Source of the DNA: Bdellovibrio sp. SKB1291214
Lineage (GTDB): Bacteria; Bdellovibrionota; Bdellovibrionia; Bdellovibrionales; Bdellovibrionaceae
Direction of reading: 5' to 3'
DNA: 64,000 bases
Assembly: GCF_002209355.2 (NCBI RefSeq)
Contig: NZ_CP106855.1
Span: 930,001-994,000, forward strand
Numbering within the stretch: position 1 is the first letter of the stretch; each line of letters opens with the position of its first letter. The notes under the pieces were generated by a model that worked only from the letters and a program-made list of their open reading frames with translations, was not told where the DNA came from and did not search any database. Positions 27,529 through 37,375 of this stretch are shown piece after piece. Made by a program: the position numbers and the translations under genes.

Positions 27529-29721
27529 TTAGTCGTTAATTTTTAGAAGTCTTAGCGCATTTATAATCACTATCAATGTCGCACCAGTGTCGGCAGCTAT
27601 CGCCATCCACATACTCGAATAACCACTTAATGCTAAAATCAAAAAGATCGCTTTGAGAACAAGAGCAAATCCAATATTAAATCGAATAATGCCCAACGTG
27701 CGTTTTCCTTGTATGATGGCAACTGAAAGCTGACGAAGATCGTCCTTCATCAAAGCAACATCCGCAGTCTCAATTGCAGCATCCGTTCCAATGGCACCCA
27801 TTGCAATACCAATCGATGCTTGCGCCAAAGCTGGGGCATCATTTACTCCATCGCCAACCATTCCGACATATTTGTATTCCGAAACCAACTCTTTGATTTT
27901 GCTGACTTTGCCATCAGGCAAAAGCTCTCCAAAGACCTTATCAATGCCTACTTGTTTTGAGATAGCCGATACAGTTCTATTGTTGTCTCCGCTAAGCATA
28001 ACGACTGCTTCACAGCCTGCCTTGTGAATATCTTGAATTGCGCCTTTGGCTTCCTCTCGAATTTTATCACCGATTCCGAAAACTCCTAGAACTTCGCCGC
28101 TACAATTGTCATGAGGCTTATGTCCCACCACAACAACCGACATAGCCTGCTCCTCCAACGACTGAAGATATTTCTCCAAATCGGGCGAACAAACACCTAG
28201 CTCATGAGTGAAACGATGGTTTCCAAGAAAATACTCATGACCCTCGACGGTAGCAAAGATACCACGCCCCTGCTCAGTGTGACTTTGCTCTACTGACACA
28301 ACAGAAACCCCACTCTTTGCTGCATAACGAACAACTGCTTGGGCCAGGGGATGATTTGATAGCTTTTCGATCGAAGCAGCGATCTTGATGATTTCATTTT
28401 CCTGAAGTTGATTCCATTTCTTTAAAACCAAAACCTGTGGCACGCCCTCCGTAATCGTCCCTGTCTTGTCGACAGCAACCGCCTTCAATCTGCCTAGAGT
28501 CTCTAAAAATATTCCACCTTTAACCAGAACTCCCCTACGAGCCATTGCAGTGAGTCCCGATACAATCGACACTGGAGTAGAAATTACCAGTGCACACGGG
28601 CAGGCGATTACAAGAAGAACTAAAGCCTTGTAAATCCAATCTTCCCAACGTCCGCCAAAGAATATTGGAGGAACAAAACAAATCAAAAGACCTAGAACAA
28701 ATACCGCTGGTGTATAAACCTTCGCAAACTGATCAACAAATCTCTGTGAAGGGGCTTTCGACTTTTGCGCATCTTCTACCATTCTAATTATTTGTGAAAC
28801 TTTTGAATCGCTTAAGATTTTAGTAACCTGAACTTCCACTGAACCAGATAGGTTTACGGTTCCTGCATAAACACTGTCACCCTCTCGCTTTTTAACGGGA
28901 GTTGACTCTCCGGTTAATGGGGCCTGATTGACCTCTGTTTTTCCAGAGATGACATTCCCGTCTGTTGGGAAAAGATCACCGGCTCGTACGACGACCGTAT
29001 CACCAACCTTTACGCTATCAACTGGTACACTATTCAATTCACCGTTAGCGGCTTTTAGAAGCGCAACTTTTGGGCTAACATTAATAACTTCTTGGATCGC
29101 TTTGCGAGCTCTTACCACACTAAAGGCTTCCAATAGCTCAGAGAATGCGAACAAAAACACTACCATTGCCGCCTCAGTGTAGTCTCCAAGATACACAGCA
29201 CCAGCTACGGCAACCGTCATAAGAACATTCATATCCAAATGTCCTTGCCGAATTGCCCGAAGGCCTTTTGGAAAAACCAAAAGGCCACCGCAGAAAATGG
29301 AGACCAAACAAAGAACGATGGTCAGCAAATTCAATTCTTTTGCAAAAAAACTAATCAGTATTGCCAATCCTACCAAAACTCCAGATGCAATAACCAGTGC
29401 AATACGTTGCCCCGATATCGACTTGGCATTTTTATTTGGATCAACTACCTTTACGCCGGACTTATTAATCAATCTGCGAATTTCATTTTCATCAAGTTGC
29501 GGTGAATACCAAACTTGTACCGTTGAGGACATCAATTTAGCCTCAACCTTGAAAACTTGCTCTATCCTCAATGAGCTTTGAATCGCGGCAATCTCATCAG
29601 CGCAGTCCATTCCACTGACTTTGAATGTAGATTCGACAGTACCGGCAGGCAAATCTAGATCCATTTTTCCTGAAACTCTATTGGCTCCCTGTTCATCAGA
29701 GCCACAACAAGCCTTACTCAT
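27529..29721 (-). CDS. cadA: Zn/Cd/Pb-exporting P1B-type ATPase (CadA/ZntA-like)
   Basis: 730 aa. One N-terminal HMA domain with a single-Cys variant (GMDCADE), preceded by ACCG; eight membrane helices with the metal-gating CPC in ACPCALVIS; phosphorylation motif DKTGTITEG; HP-type segment SNHPLAQ; hinge GDGVNDAPAL. CPC with this C-terminal helix type is typical of Zn2+/Cd2+/Pb2+ efflux to the periplasm, where the adjacent RND system would take over. AGGAG precedes the ATG. Gap of ~10 bp to the CzcA gene. Confidence 0.92.
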   Translation of the reverse strand: MSKACCGSDEQGANRVSGKMDLDLPAGTVESTFKVSGMDCADEIAAIQSSLRIEQVFKVEAKLMSSTVQVWYSPQLDENEIRRLINKSGVKVVDPNKNAKSISGQRIALVIASGVLVGLAILISFFAKELNLLTIVLCLVSIFCGGLLVFPKGLRAIRQGHLDMNVLMTVAVAGAVYLGDYTEAAMVVFLFAFSELLEAFSVVRARKAIQEVINVSPKVALLKAANGELNSVPVDSVKVGDTVVVRAGDLFPTDGNVISGKTEVNQAPLTGESTPVKKREGDSVYAGTVNLSGSVEVQVTKILSDSKVSQIIRMVEDAQKSKAPSQRFVDQFAKVYTPAVFVLGLLICFVPPIFFGGRWEDWIYKALVLLVIACPCALVISTPVSIVSGLTAMARRGVLVKGGIFLETLGRLKAVAVDKTGTITEGVPQVLVLKKWNQLQENEIIKIAASIEKLSNHPLAQAVVRYAAKSGVSVVSVEQSHTEQGRGIFATVEGHEYFLGNHRFTHELGVCSPDLEKYLQSLEEQAMSVVVVGHKPHDNCSGEVLGVFGIGDKIREEAKGAIQDIHKAGCEAVVMLSGDNNRTVSAISKQVGIDKVFGELLPDGKVSKIKELVSEYKYVGMVGDGVNDAPALAQASIGIAMGAIGTDAAIETADVALMKDDLRQLSVAIIQGKRTLGIIRFNIGFALVLKAIFLILALSGYSSMWMAIAADTGATLIVIINALRLLKIND

Positions 29722-29730
29722 ATAGATCTC

Positions 29731-32700
29731 CTAGTGAGCCACTCGGCCAATAAATTTCTTTTCAAAGATGGAATAGAGTGTTGGCAAAACAATCAAAGTT
29801 AAGATTGTCGATGAAACAATTCCTCCGATTACGACAGAAGCTAGAGGTCGTTGAACTTCAGCACCAATTCCGGTTGAAAGCATCATTGGCAAGAAACCAA
29901 AGATCGCAACTAATGCAGTCATTAATACAGGTCGCAATCGAATCAACGTGCCCGTCATTACCAAGTCTTTGCCAGTCTTGCCTTGATTCTTGAGCTGGTT
30001 AAAATAGTTCACCAATACCACTCCATTTAATACCGCAATCCCTGATAAGGCGATAAATCCGACTCCGGCGGAAATACTGAAGGGAAGTCCATTCGCAATT
30101 AACCCCACGACCCCGCCGACAAGTGCAAACGGAATACATGAGAAAATCAACATTGTCTGGCCGACACTTCTAAATGCTGCATAGATCATTAACAACACCA
30201 AAATAAGCGCAATTGGAGTCAGAACCAATAATCTGCTACGAGCCTCTTGTAAGTTTTTAAAGTTGCCACCCCACTGTAGATAATAACCTTGAGGTAATTT
30301 GACCTTCTGTTCAACAACTTGCTTCGCTTCGTTAACGAAGCTTTCTGTATCACGACCTCTTAAGTTGATAAGAACTGCAGAGCGACGATTTGAATCTTCT
30401 CGATTGATAGACCCAAATGTCTCAGAAAATTTAGATGTAGCTAAGTTCGAAAGCGGAGTCGTCGAATTTGTACCCAAGCCAACCGGCAAATTCCTGATGG
30501 TGTTTAAATTTGAGCGCTCATCGTCACCCAAACGAACCACGATTGGGTATTTTCTTTCGTTTTCATATAGGAAACCGCTCTCCTGTCCCCCAAGTGCTAT
30601 GGAGACAGTATTCAAAACATCCGAAATGTTGGCACCATATCTCTGTATCGCATCTTCATTCGGTTGAATTCTAAGAACAGGACTTGTTCCCGCTAGATCA
30701 ACTTCGACGTCGCCTGCCCCAGCCACCTTAGAGACAATTCCTTGAACTTCTTTTGCTAAATTCATATTTGTCTGTAAGTCAGGACCAAATATTTTTACCG
30801 AAACATCTGCTCTAGTACCCTCAAGCAGTTCATTGAATCGCATTTGGATAGGCTGTGATGCCAGATAATTTTGACCTGGAAGCTCTTTCTCAAGTCGCGC
30901 AACTAGCGCATTCACCAATGTTTCATAGGAATGACGTTTGCCATTGTTAGATTTTGGCCATTCGGACTTATCTTTGAGCATAATATATGTATCGGAGATA
31001 TTGACGCCCATAGGATCAGTTGCCACCTCACTGGTACCGATACGGGAAAATACATTATCAACTTCCGGAAAACCTTTAACAATTTTATCGGCCTTTTGCT
31101 GAAAGGCGATTGACTGATCAAGGCTTAAATTAACCGGGCGGATCATATGAAATGCAAATGAACCCTCACTCAACTGAGGTAAAAATTCTGCCCCGCGAGT
31201 TGCAAACAATACTCCTCCGACAATCACTGCAATCACCGCTGTCGCTAAAGTCGCCACCCTGTGCTTAAATGACAACTCAAACAATGGTTTATAGGCTCTG
31301 CGTATCCATTCCATGAATTTAGGTTCTTTGTCTTCAGAGTTACCTTTCAAAATCAAAGATGCAAGCGCTGGAGCGGTCGTAAACGACAACACTAGAGCAG
31401 ATGCGACCGCAATTGCGAACGTCGCAGCCATAGGCCCAAACATCTTACCCTCAACTCCGGTTAAAGCAAAAATTGGAAGGAATACTACTACGACGATCAA
31501 TTCGCCAAATCCTGCAGCGACACGTACTTCAACAGCAGCCTCATAGACCGCAGCCTGAACCTCATCCCTTGTTAGCTTACGGCCATACTCTTTACTTCTC
31601 TCATGAACATACCGAACACAATTATCAATAAGAATGACAGTTCCATCGACGATTATACCAAAATCCAAGGCACCCAAACTCATCAAATTTCCAGATATTC
31701 CCAATGGCTTCATGATCAGAAACGTAGCCAAGAGAGATAATGGAATTGTAACCGCTGTAATAATTGCTGCGCGGATATTTCCAATCAGCAAAAACAACAC
31801 CACGATTACCAGAGTAGCACCCATCATCAAATTGTGCTCAACCGTTCCCAGAGTAGCATTTACCAAATCCGACCTATTATAAACGGTCACCATCTCGATA
31901 TCGGGGGGAAGATTTTTTTTGATCTCATCTACCTTGTCTTTAACCCTTGTAGCAACAGTTCGGCTGTTCTCCCCAAGAAGCATCATAACCGTGCCCAAAA
32001 CCGTCTCACGCCCGTTATGAGTTGCAGCGCCTGTTCTTAATTCTTTTCCTAATTTAACCTCTGCAACATCGCCGATGCGAACCATACGGAAAGAATCCAG
32101 TTGCTTAACTGGTACTTTTTCAATATCGCTAGCAGTCTTAAATAGCCCCACGCCTTGAACTAAGAATTGTTCCGCGGTTTGCGCAATATAACCACCGCCA
32201 ACATTTTTATTAACTTTCTCAAGAGATTCCACGATATCTTCAAAATGAATTCCATAAGAAGCCATCTTTTTAATATTTGGTTGCACATGATATTGCTTTT
32301 CGTATCCACCAGTCGTATTAATTTCCGCAACACCTTCAACGGTCAACAGCCTAGGTTTAACAAACCAGTCTTGAAGAGCCTTAATCTCCATAAGTTGCTT
32401 TAGACGCTCTTCTGAATTTTCTGCTGGTTTTTTAAAGTCCAACGTATACTGGAATATTTCTCCCAGTCCCGTAGAAATAGGGCCAAGCCTCGCCTCCGCG
32501 CCTTTCGGAAGATCTGACAAAACACCTTGCAATCTTTCCGTTACCATTTGACGAGCGCGATAGACATCCACTGCGTCTTTGAAAACAACAGTCACTTGAG
32601 ACAAGCCAAATCTTGTAATGGAACGAACCTCGAGAACTCCCGCAATCCCCCTCATAGAAGATTCGACAGGAAAAGTTATGGCTCGCTCAATTTCCTCAGG

Positions 32701-32871
32701 TGCCAGCCCCTCAATTGTGGTATTAATTTGCACTTGATTGTTCGTAATATCAGGTACCGCATCAATTGGAAGATGCTGAAATGAATAGAAACCCGCGAAT
32801 GCAAGTATACCTGTAAAAAGTAAGACAAGCGTTCGATTATAAACTGAAAAATGAATAATTTTATTAATCAT
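29731..32871 (-). CDS. czcA: RND heavy-metal efflux pump CzcA (module 1)
   Basis: 1046 aa, 12 membrane helices with two large periplasmic loops. The proton-relay helix reads LGALDFGIIVDGTVILIDN: both Asp residues of CzcA are kept, while the third acidic position (Glu in the classical pump) is Asp. This matches the HME subfamily for divalent Zn/Co/Cd. Second gene of a CzcA-B-C set read leftward from the czcC promoter. About 70% of the length resembles the module 2 CzcA by eye, so the two are paralogues. Confidence 0.92.
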   Translation of the reverse strand: MINKIIHFSVYNRTLVLLFTGILAFAGFYSFQHLPIDAVPDITNNQVQINTTIEGLAPEEIERAITFPVESSMRGIAGVLEVRSITRFGLSQVTVVFKDAVDVYRARQMVTERLQGVLSDLPKGAEARLGPISTGLGEIFQYTLDFKKPAENSEERLKQLMEIKALQDWFVKPRLLTVEGVAEINTTGGYEKQYHVQPNIKKMASYGIHFEDIVESLEKVNKNVGGGYIAQTAEQFLVQGVGLFKTASDIEKVPVKQLDSFRMVRIGDVAEVKLGKELRTGAATHNGRETVLGTVMMLLGENSRTVATRVKDKVDEIKKNLPPDIEMVTVYNRSDLVNATLGTVEHNLMMGATLVIVVLFLLIGNIRAAIITAVTIPLSLLATFLIMKPLGISGNLMSLGALDFGIIVDGTVILIDNCVRYVHERSKEYGRKLTRDEVQAAVYEAAVEVRVAAGFGELIVVVVFLPIFALTGVEGKMFGPMAATFAIAVASALVLSFTTAPALASLILKGNSEDKEPKFMEWIRRAYKPLFELSFKHRVATLATAVIAVIVGGVLFATRGAEFLPQLSEGSFAFHMIRPVNLSLDQSIAFQQKADKIVKGFPEVDNVFSRIGTSEVATDPMGVNISDTYIMLKDKSEWPKSNNGKRHSYETLVNALVARLEKELPGQNYLASQPIQMRFNELLEGTRADVSVKIFGPDLQTNMNLAKEVQGIVSKVAGAGDVEVDLAGTSPVLRIQPNEDAIQRYGANISDVLNTVSIALGGQESGFLYENERKYPIVVRLGDDERSNLNTIRNLPVGLGTNSTTPLSNLATSKFSETFGSINREDSNRRSAVLINLRGRDTESFVNEAKQVVEQKVKLPQGYYLQWGGNFKNLQEARSRLLVLTPIALILVLLMIYAAFRSVGQTMLIFSCIPFALVGGVVGLIANGLPFSISAGVGFIALSGIAVLNGVVLVNYFNQLKNQGKTGKDLVMTGTLIRLRPVLMTALVAIFGFLPMMLSTGIGAEVQRPLASVVIGGIVSSTILTLIVLPTLYSIFEKKFIGRVAH

Positions 32872-32882
32872 GAATTTAAACC

Positions 32883-33470
32883 TTAATGGCTATGCCCCTC
32901 AGGGGCTCCGCCAGTTGCGACAATTTCAGCAGTTCTAAGAAATGCGACACCTTGTATGACTATCTCGTCACCGGATTTTAGCTCCGGAGTTCTGATTTTC
33001 ATCTCTTTTGCGCCCTTAGATACGATAGAAAAATCAATTCTTTTAAAGAATCCATTACGCATACGATAAATATTAATTTCTTCTCCAGAATACAGAACAG
33101 AGGAATTCGGAATATTCCACGGCTCAACATTTTTTATTTTGAATGTCTGTAGTTCAAAATTCTTAACTGCTTCTGGAGACAATTTGAAGCCGTCCGCCTC
33201 ACTATATGTCGTTATTCCTTTGTCCGGACCGATACTAGAGCTCTCTTCTTCATGCTGACCGTGAGCGCCATCTTCATTTCCATGTTCATCATGATGATCC
33301 TCGTCCTCTTTCTCATGATCCTTGCCTTCACTTGAATGAGTATGCCCCTCTTTGGTCTTTTCATCATGATGATGACCTGCTTCTTGGGCTTCTTGATTCT
33401 GAAGATTTTCCTTAGCGGCAGAAATAGTTCCACCAAACAAAACTAGAATAACCACTACAATCTTTTTCAT
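32883..33470 (-). CDS. czcB: Short His-rich CzcB-type adaptor (module 1)
   Basis: 195 aa, half the usual ~350-500 aa. Signal peptide, then a His/Asp/Glu-rich stretch (residues 30-75, HHHDEKTK, HDEHGNE) that should bind divalent metal, then only the C-terminal part of a membrane-fusion protein (LSPEAVKNFELQT to IVIQGVAFLRTAEI). The lipoyl and alpha-hairpin domains that normally bridge to the outer-membrane channel are absent. Overlaps czcC by 4 bp. Function may be as a periplasmic metal funnel. Confidence 0.75.
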   Translation of the reverse strand: MKKIVVVILVLFGGTISAAKENLQNQEAQEAGHHHDEKTKEGHTHSSEGKDHEKEDEDHHDEHGNEDGAHGQHEEESSSIGPDKGITTYSEADGFKLSPEAVKNFELQTFKIKNVEPWNIPNSSVLYSGEEINIYRMRNGFFKRIDFSIVSKGAKEMKIRTPELKSGDEIVIQGVAFLRTAEIVATGGAPEGHSH

Positions 33471-34708
33471 ATTTCTATCCCCGTGATATCCCCATCAATG
33501 ACTTGAATATCCAAATAAGACTCTACAGCTCTCATTTCTCTCTCATTTCGAGTTTTTTCGAAATCTACCAATGAACGATGAGCCTCAATCACTAGAGAGC
33601 TTGGAACCAGTCCTCTCAAAAACAACCCTTCCACTTTCTTGTGCTTACTTTCAAGCGTATGCCCGTTAGGTGTTTCTTCCAAAGCAACCACCGACTTGCG
33701 ATATGATTTTTTTAAAGAATTACGCTCAGACTCGAGCTTTAGGACAGCCAGCTCTCTCTTTTGCTCGGCTGACTTTACAGAGATGCTTGCCACTGTTCTC
33801 CCTGCTCCATTCACATTTAGCAATGGCAATGGCATACTAAGATTAAGCCCCCATTGTTGATACTCTCGGCCACTCTCACGTGAAAATTTTGCCGAAGGTC
33901 CAAGACTCATGGTTGGCCAAGACTCGCTTTGGGCTTTACTCAATTCACCCCTCGCCACTTGAATATCAGCGTCGTATAAAGACACCAGTGGTGAATTCCT
34001 TATGTCTTGGTTATCTGCTTTGACAGTCGGCCACTTCTCAATCCGCGGCGGAAGGGCCTTTTTAACATTTTCTAATTCAAGTCCAGTCGTAATCTTGAAA
34101 AAGGCCTCAATAGAGGAAAGCTCCTCATCAAACTCCATACGCTTAAAACTGTATTCACCTTTTGCGATCTTGAAGACCGTTAAAGTAACTTCCTGTTCCG
34201 GCGAAAGTGTTGGGCGAGATTCATACTGCTTTACCAATTTTGTAAAGGTCTGGAGAGATTCATCAATGAGGTTTAGCTCCCCTTCAATTTGTCGCAATCG
34301 CAATAGTTTAAGAAAAACTGCTTTCCTAATTTCGGCTTTGGCTCGAAAGAGTTCGACTTCTGACTTTGAAGCTTCTGCTCCGGCAATCTCTTTACGGGCA
34401 GATCTTTTCCCGCCTAATTCAATTGGAAAAGAGAGCGAAACATCTGTTTCATTTTTCTTTTCAGAATCGACTTCTCCGGTCAATGCTACCACTGAAAGTT
34501 CAGGGTTTTGAAATTGCGCAGCTACGTCCTTCTGAGCAGATCTTTCGCTTACTGATAGTTCAGCTTTTACAACGTCAGGAGATCTACTTTCGGCACATGC
34601 TAGAATCTGTTTATAATTTACAATAGAGCCACATTCTTTATCAGATTTACTCCACGCGATTGCAGGAGCAAACAAAAATACGATGGCCAGTCTCGAACAA
34701 ATAGACAT
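33467..34708 (-). CDS. czcC: Outer-membrane efflux channel CzcC (module 1)
   Basis: 413 aa with signal peptide; two TolC-type repeats of long helices (e.g. SLQTFTKLVKQYES, LAVLKLESERNSLKKSYRK). Forms the outer-membrane exit of the CzcCBA pump. First gene of the czcCBA-cadA operon, with a 47-bp gap from the CzcI-like gene upstream. Confidence 0.85.
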   Translation of the reverse strand: MSICSRLAIVFLFAPAIAWSKSDKECGSIVNYKQILACAESRSPDVVKAELSVSERSAQKDVAAQFQNPELSVVALTGEVDSEKKNETDVSLSFPIELGGKRSARKEIAGAEASKSEVELFRAKAEIRKAVFLKLLRLRQIEGELNLIDESLQTFTKLVKQYESRPTLSPEQEVTLTVFKIAKGEYSFKRMEFDEELSSIEAFFKITTGLELENVKKALPPRIEKWPTVKADNQDIRNSPLVSLYDADIQVARGELSKAQSESWPTMSLGPSAKFSRESGREYQQWGLNLSMPLPLLNVNGAGRTVASISVKSAEQKRELAVLKLESERNSLKKSYRKSVVALEETPNGHTLESKHKKVEGLFLRGLVPSSLVIEAHRSLVDFEKTRNEREMRAVESYLDIQVIDGDITGIEI

Positions 34709-34755
34709 AATACACCTTAAATTTTTATTAAATTTTATTTAGCGAAAAAAAATAA

Positions 34756-35100
34756 CTAGACAGCTCGAGGTGGCTGAAAAGGCCCCTCAAGAACACGCTC
34801 AAGGGCTCCACGGAGCTCTGATTCTTTCGGTTCAAATACTTTATGCTCAAATGAGAAGAAAACGAATGTTGGCAAAATTAGCTTTGCACAATGACCCAAA
34901 TGACAATATCCACTTGTACAAGGATCACCCACATCGGAAAAGCTAGTTGAGGCATCACCTTGTAAAATATTAAATGAAGCACCGACTTGAGAAGCACTTC
35001 CTACATCATCCGTATGAATGAAAACCGAACTCCCAACCAACACAGTCAGAAGGCAAAATACTAAAGCTCCCAAAAAGAATCTTTCATACTTTCGTTTCAC
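34756..35100 (-). CDS. CzcI-like small exported metal-associated protein (GTG start)
   Basis: About 114 aa. N-terminal hydrophobic segment, mature part with a Cys/His cluster (CTSGYCHLGHCAK) and a C-terminus rich in Pro (FQPPRAV), resembling CzcI-type proteins encoded upstream of czcC. GTG 35100 has AAGG 7-8 nt upstream; a longer frame reaches 35136. Probably binds or senses metal in the periplasm and heads the czc operon. Specific activity unknown. Confidence 0.6.
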   Translation of the reverse strand: MKRKYERFFLGALVFCLLTVLVGSSVFIHTDDVGSASQVGASFNILQGDASTSFSDVGDPCTSGYCHLGHCAKLILPTFVFFSFEHKVFEPKESELRGALERVLEGPFQPPRAV

Positions 35101-35420
35101 AAAATCGACCTTAGATCTCAATAATAGTAGTATCAAGTGCTTTTTTGGTAATTTAGCACTCTCCGCTGAATTTTGTCGACTGGACTAGCTCAATCCTTTC
35201 GATCAATGCAGATAACTTGCATTAGCGAACACTTGGAGTATCCCATTTGTCATGTTTATCTTAACCGCCTAAATTATAGATCATTTTGTAAAATGCCAAA
35301 GCTTCTTTTTCATACTCGAATCACTAAATCTTCAAATATAGGATCGTCATAGACTCACATCTAGAAGCAATTTAACTCTACGATGAGAGCGCGCAAAATC
35401 ACCCAAGGAAATATACGAAG
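35101..35420. promoter_or_regulatory. Divergent promoter region between czc module 1 and the L,D-transpeptidase
   Basis: 320 bp of AT-rich non-coding DNA. Promoters for both directions must lie here, but I could not single out convincing -35/-10 pairs, and saw no strong inverted repeat. Confidence 0.5.
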
Positions 35421-36962
35421 ATGCTTTTACCCTTAATACTGTCTGCAAGTTTGTTGTTTATTGTTTCTCTAAGTGAAATCTCAAAAGCATCCACTCCTTC
35501 TTCCGCTTCTACTGAGAATCCCTATTTGGACATGCTTGATGTATACTCCACTAAAGACATTAGAAACACCCTCCTCCTATTATGGAATCACGGACTCAAA
35601 CCGACATACTATTGGACACCGGCAATGGAAGAGGTATTTAAGAAAAATTCAAATAGCCTGACTCTACGGGCTTTAGCGAAGCGGTCATTCCTTCTAGCTT
35701 TAGACAACGTGGCAAATGGCAGCGTAAACCCAGAGGAACTCACTCCTGATATAAAGTTTAAGAGAAAAAGTTTCGTGCCACTTGAAACCTTCAAATCGTT
35801 GGTCGTATCCACCAACCAACACCCTGAACTTCTTATCGAAAAGATGGCTCCACAGAATATTCTTTATAAATCAGTGCAAGCAGGAGTAAGAACTCTCTAT
35901 AACTCTTGTAAAAACGGAACATTCGCAACGATTAAACCAAGCAGAAAATTGCTGAAAATCGGAAGCCAGGATAGCTCTGTAGCCACCATTAAAATGCGAC
36001 TTAAAGCACTCAATTATAATATTTCCTCCAATAACAACACCGTCGATGCCGAGTTTGTCAAAGCTATCAATACTATAAAATGGACTCTTCGTGAGCCCCC
36101 AGACGGTACAATTAGGCCAAAAGACATTCTATGGAAATATTTCGCCGTATCCTGCACTGATAGACTTCGGCAACTTCAAGCAGACTTAGAGAAAGTTCGC
36201 TGGTTACCACAACGCCTTGAGGATCGATTCATTTTTCTAAACCTAGCTTTAAACTATCTTGCCCTCTACGACAGCCCCAATAACTACATGATGAGCTTTC
36301 GAACAATCAATGGACGTGCAGATCGAAGAACTCCTACAATGCATGACCATCTCTATCAGGTTGTATTAAACCCTGCATGGATAGTTCCTCCCACAATATT
36401 TCTTGAAGACAAAGTCGAGGAAATAAAAAAACTTCGCAAGGATCAAATACGCCCTTATTTCGAATCAAAATTCTTCGAGGTATGGAATCTAGATCTCACC
36501 GCAACCATCCCACCAGAAACTATCGACTGGAAGAGCATCACTCCCGAATCAGACAAAACTTTCTATATTAGGCAAAAGCCTCACTACATGAATACCTTGG
36601 GAGTAACAAAATTCGAACTTTCAAACCCAGATTCCATTTACCTTCATGATACAAATCAAAGGGACCTTTTTGTTGAGCCAAATAGACTGTTAAGCTCGGG
36701 ATGCATTCGAGTTGAACGCCCCATCGAACTCGCGGAATATCTTTTGAAAGGAACTGAATGGGATTTATCTTTGATACAAAATACTGTCGCTAAACCTTTT
36801 GATCCACCTGGGAAACCAACAAAAATAAAACTAAATAGTCCAATGGCAATTTATATGATTTTTTTAACATCTCAGACATCGGGAAATGGCACCGTGTATT
36901 TCACCCACGACGAGTACAATCAAAATAACCTTATACTTAGTAAACTTGCGGCGGCCTTTTAA
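35421..36962 (+). CDS. L,D-transpeptidase (YcbB/LdtD-type)
   Basis: 513 aa. Signal peptide, N-terminal scaffold, a peptidoglycan-binding-like segment (LLKIGSQDSSVATIKMRLKALNY, about 175-197), and a YkuD catalytic domain ending in HDTNQRDLF (His) and SSGCIRVERP (nucleophilic Cys). Forms 3-3 cross-links or attaches proteins to peptidoglycan in the periplasm. In the ICE it stands alone, diverging from the metal operon. It could alter the recipient wall during transfer or be general cargo. Confidence 0.88.
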   Translation: MLLPLILSASLLFIVSLSEISKASTPSSASTENPYLDMLDVYSTKDIRNTLLLLWNHGLKPTYYWTPAMEEVFKKNSNSLTLRALAKRSFLLALDNVANGSVNPEELTPDIKFKRKSFVPLETFKSLVVSTNQHPELLIEKMAPQNILYKSVQAGVRTLYNSCKNGTFATIKPSRKLLKIGSQDSSVATIKMRLKALNYNISSNNNTVDAEFVKAINTIKWTLREPPDGTIRPKDILWKYFAVSCTDRLRQLQADLEKVRWLPQRLEDRFIFLNLALNYLALYDSPNNYMMSFRTINGRADRRTPTMHDHLYQVVLNPAWIVPPTIFLEDKVEEIKKLRKDQIRPYFESKFFEVWNLDLTATIPPETIDWKSITPESDKTFYIRQKPHYMNTLGVTKFELSNPDSIYLHDTNQRDLFVEPNRLLSSGCIRVERPIELAEYLLKGTEWDLSLIQNTVAKPFDPPGKPTKIKLNSPMAIYMIFLTSQTSGNGTVYFTHDEYNQNNLILSKLAAAF

Positions 36963-36999
36963 GACTATAGAAAATCCGCATAAGAATGCTGTGCAATTC

Positions 37000-37179
37000 T
37001 TATCCAAATAACTTTGCACAGTCTTCCCCCCACCGCTCATTTGTGCCAATCCTAATAGAATCGCTAACATCTGCAATAAAAATATTCCCGTCTTCTCGCA
37101 GTCCACTATGGGCATTCTTTTGTTTAGTCGAAACAACAGTTCCGAGCTGATGTAGGGCCCAGACTACGTCTCGCAGCAT
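37000..37179 (-). CDS. Small protein of 59 aa, too short for a standard ORF cut-off
   Basis: ATG 37179 with AGGG 5 nt upstream; reads MLRDVVWALHQLGTVVST ... RIGTNERWGEDCAKLFG and stops at 37000. The composition (balanced hydrophobic and charged residues, single Cys) is protein-like rather than random. It could be a fragment of a larger gene or a genuine small protein. No family recognised. Confidence 0.4.
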   Translation of the reverse strand: MLRDVVWALHQLGTVVSTKQKNAHSGLREDGNIFIADVSDSIRIGTNERWGEDCAKLFG

Positions 37180-37375
37180 ATTTTCCCTAACAATTGTTTT
37201 TAAACACTGCAGTCGACTTTATCCGAACTCATTGATATTTATTATCTTTCGGACGCGGATCATAGACGAGGCATACATGATGATAAAGCCGAACTGGAGA
37301 GTTGCTTGCAAGCAATTCTAAAATTGATACTTAATTTTAAATAACTTAGTCGACATTTCACAACTAAATACCTGC

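Noticed and set aside
36864-37136. 90-codon frame on the minus strand after the transpeptidase
   Set aside because: Overlaps the end of the transpeptidase gene and the better-supported 59-aa frame; composition is not convincing.
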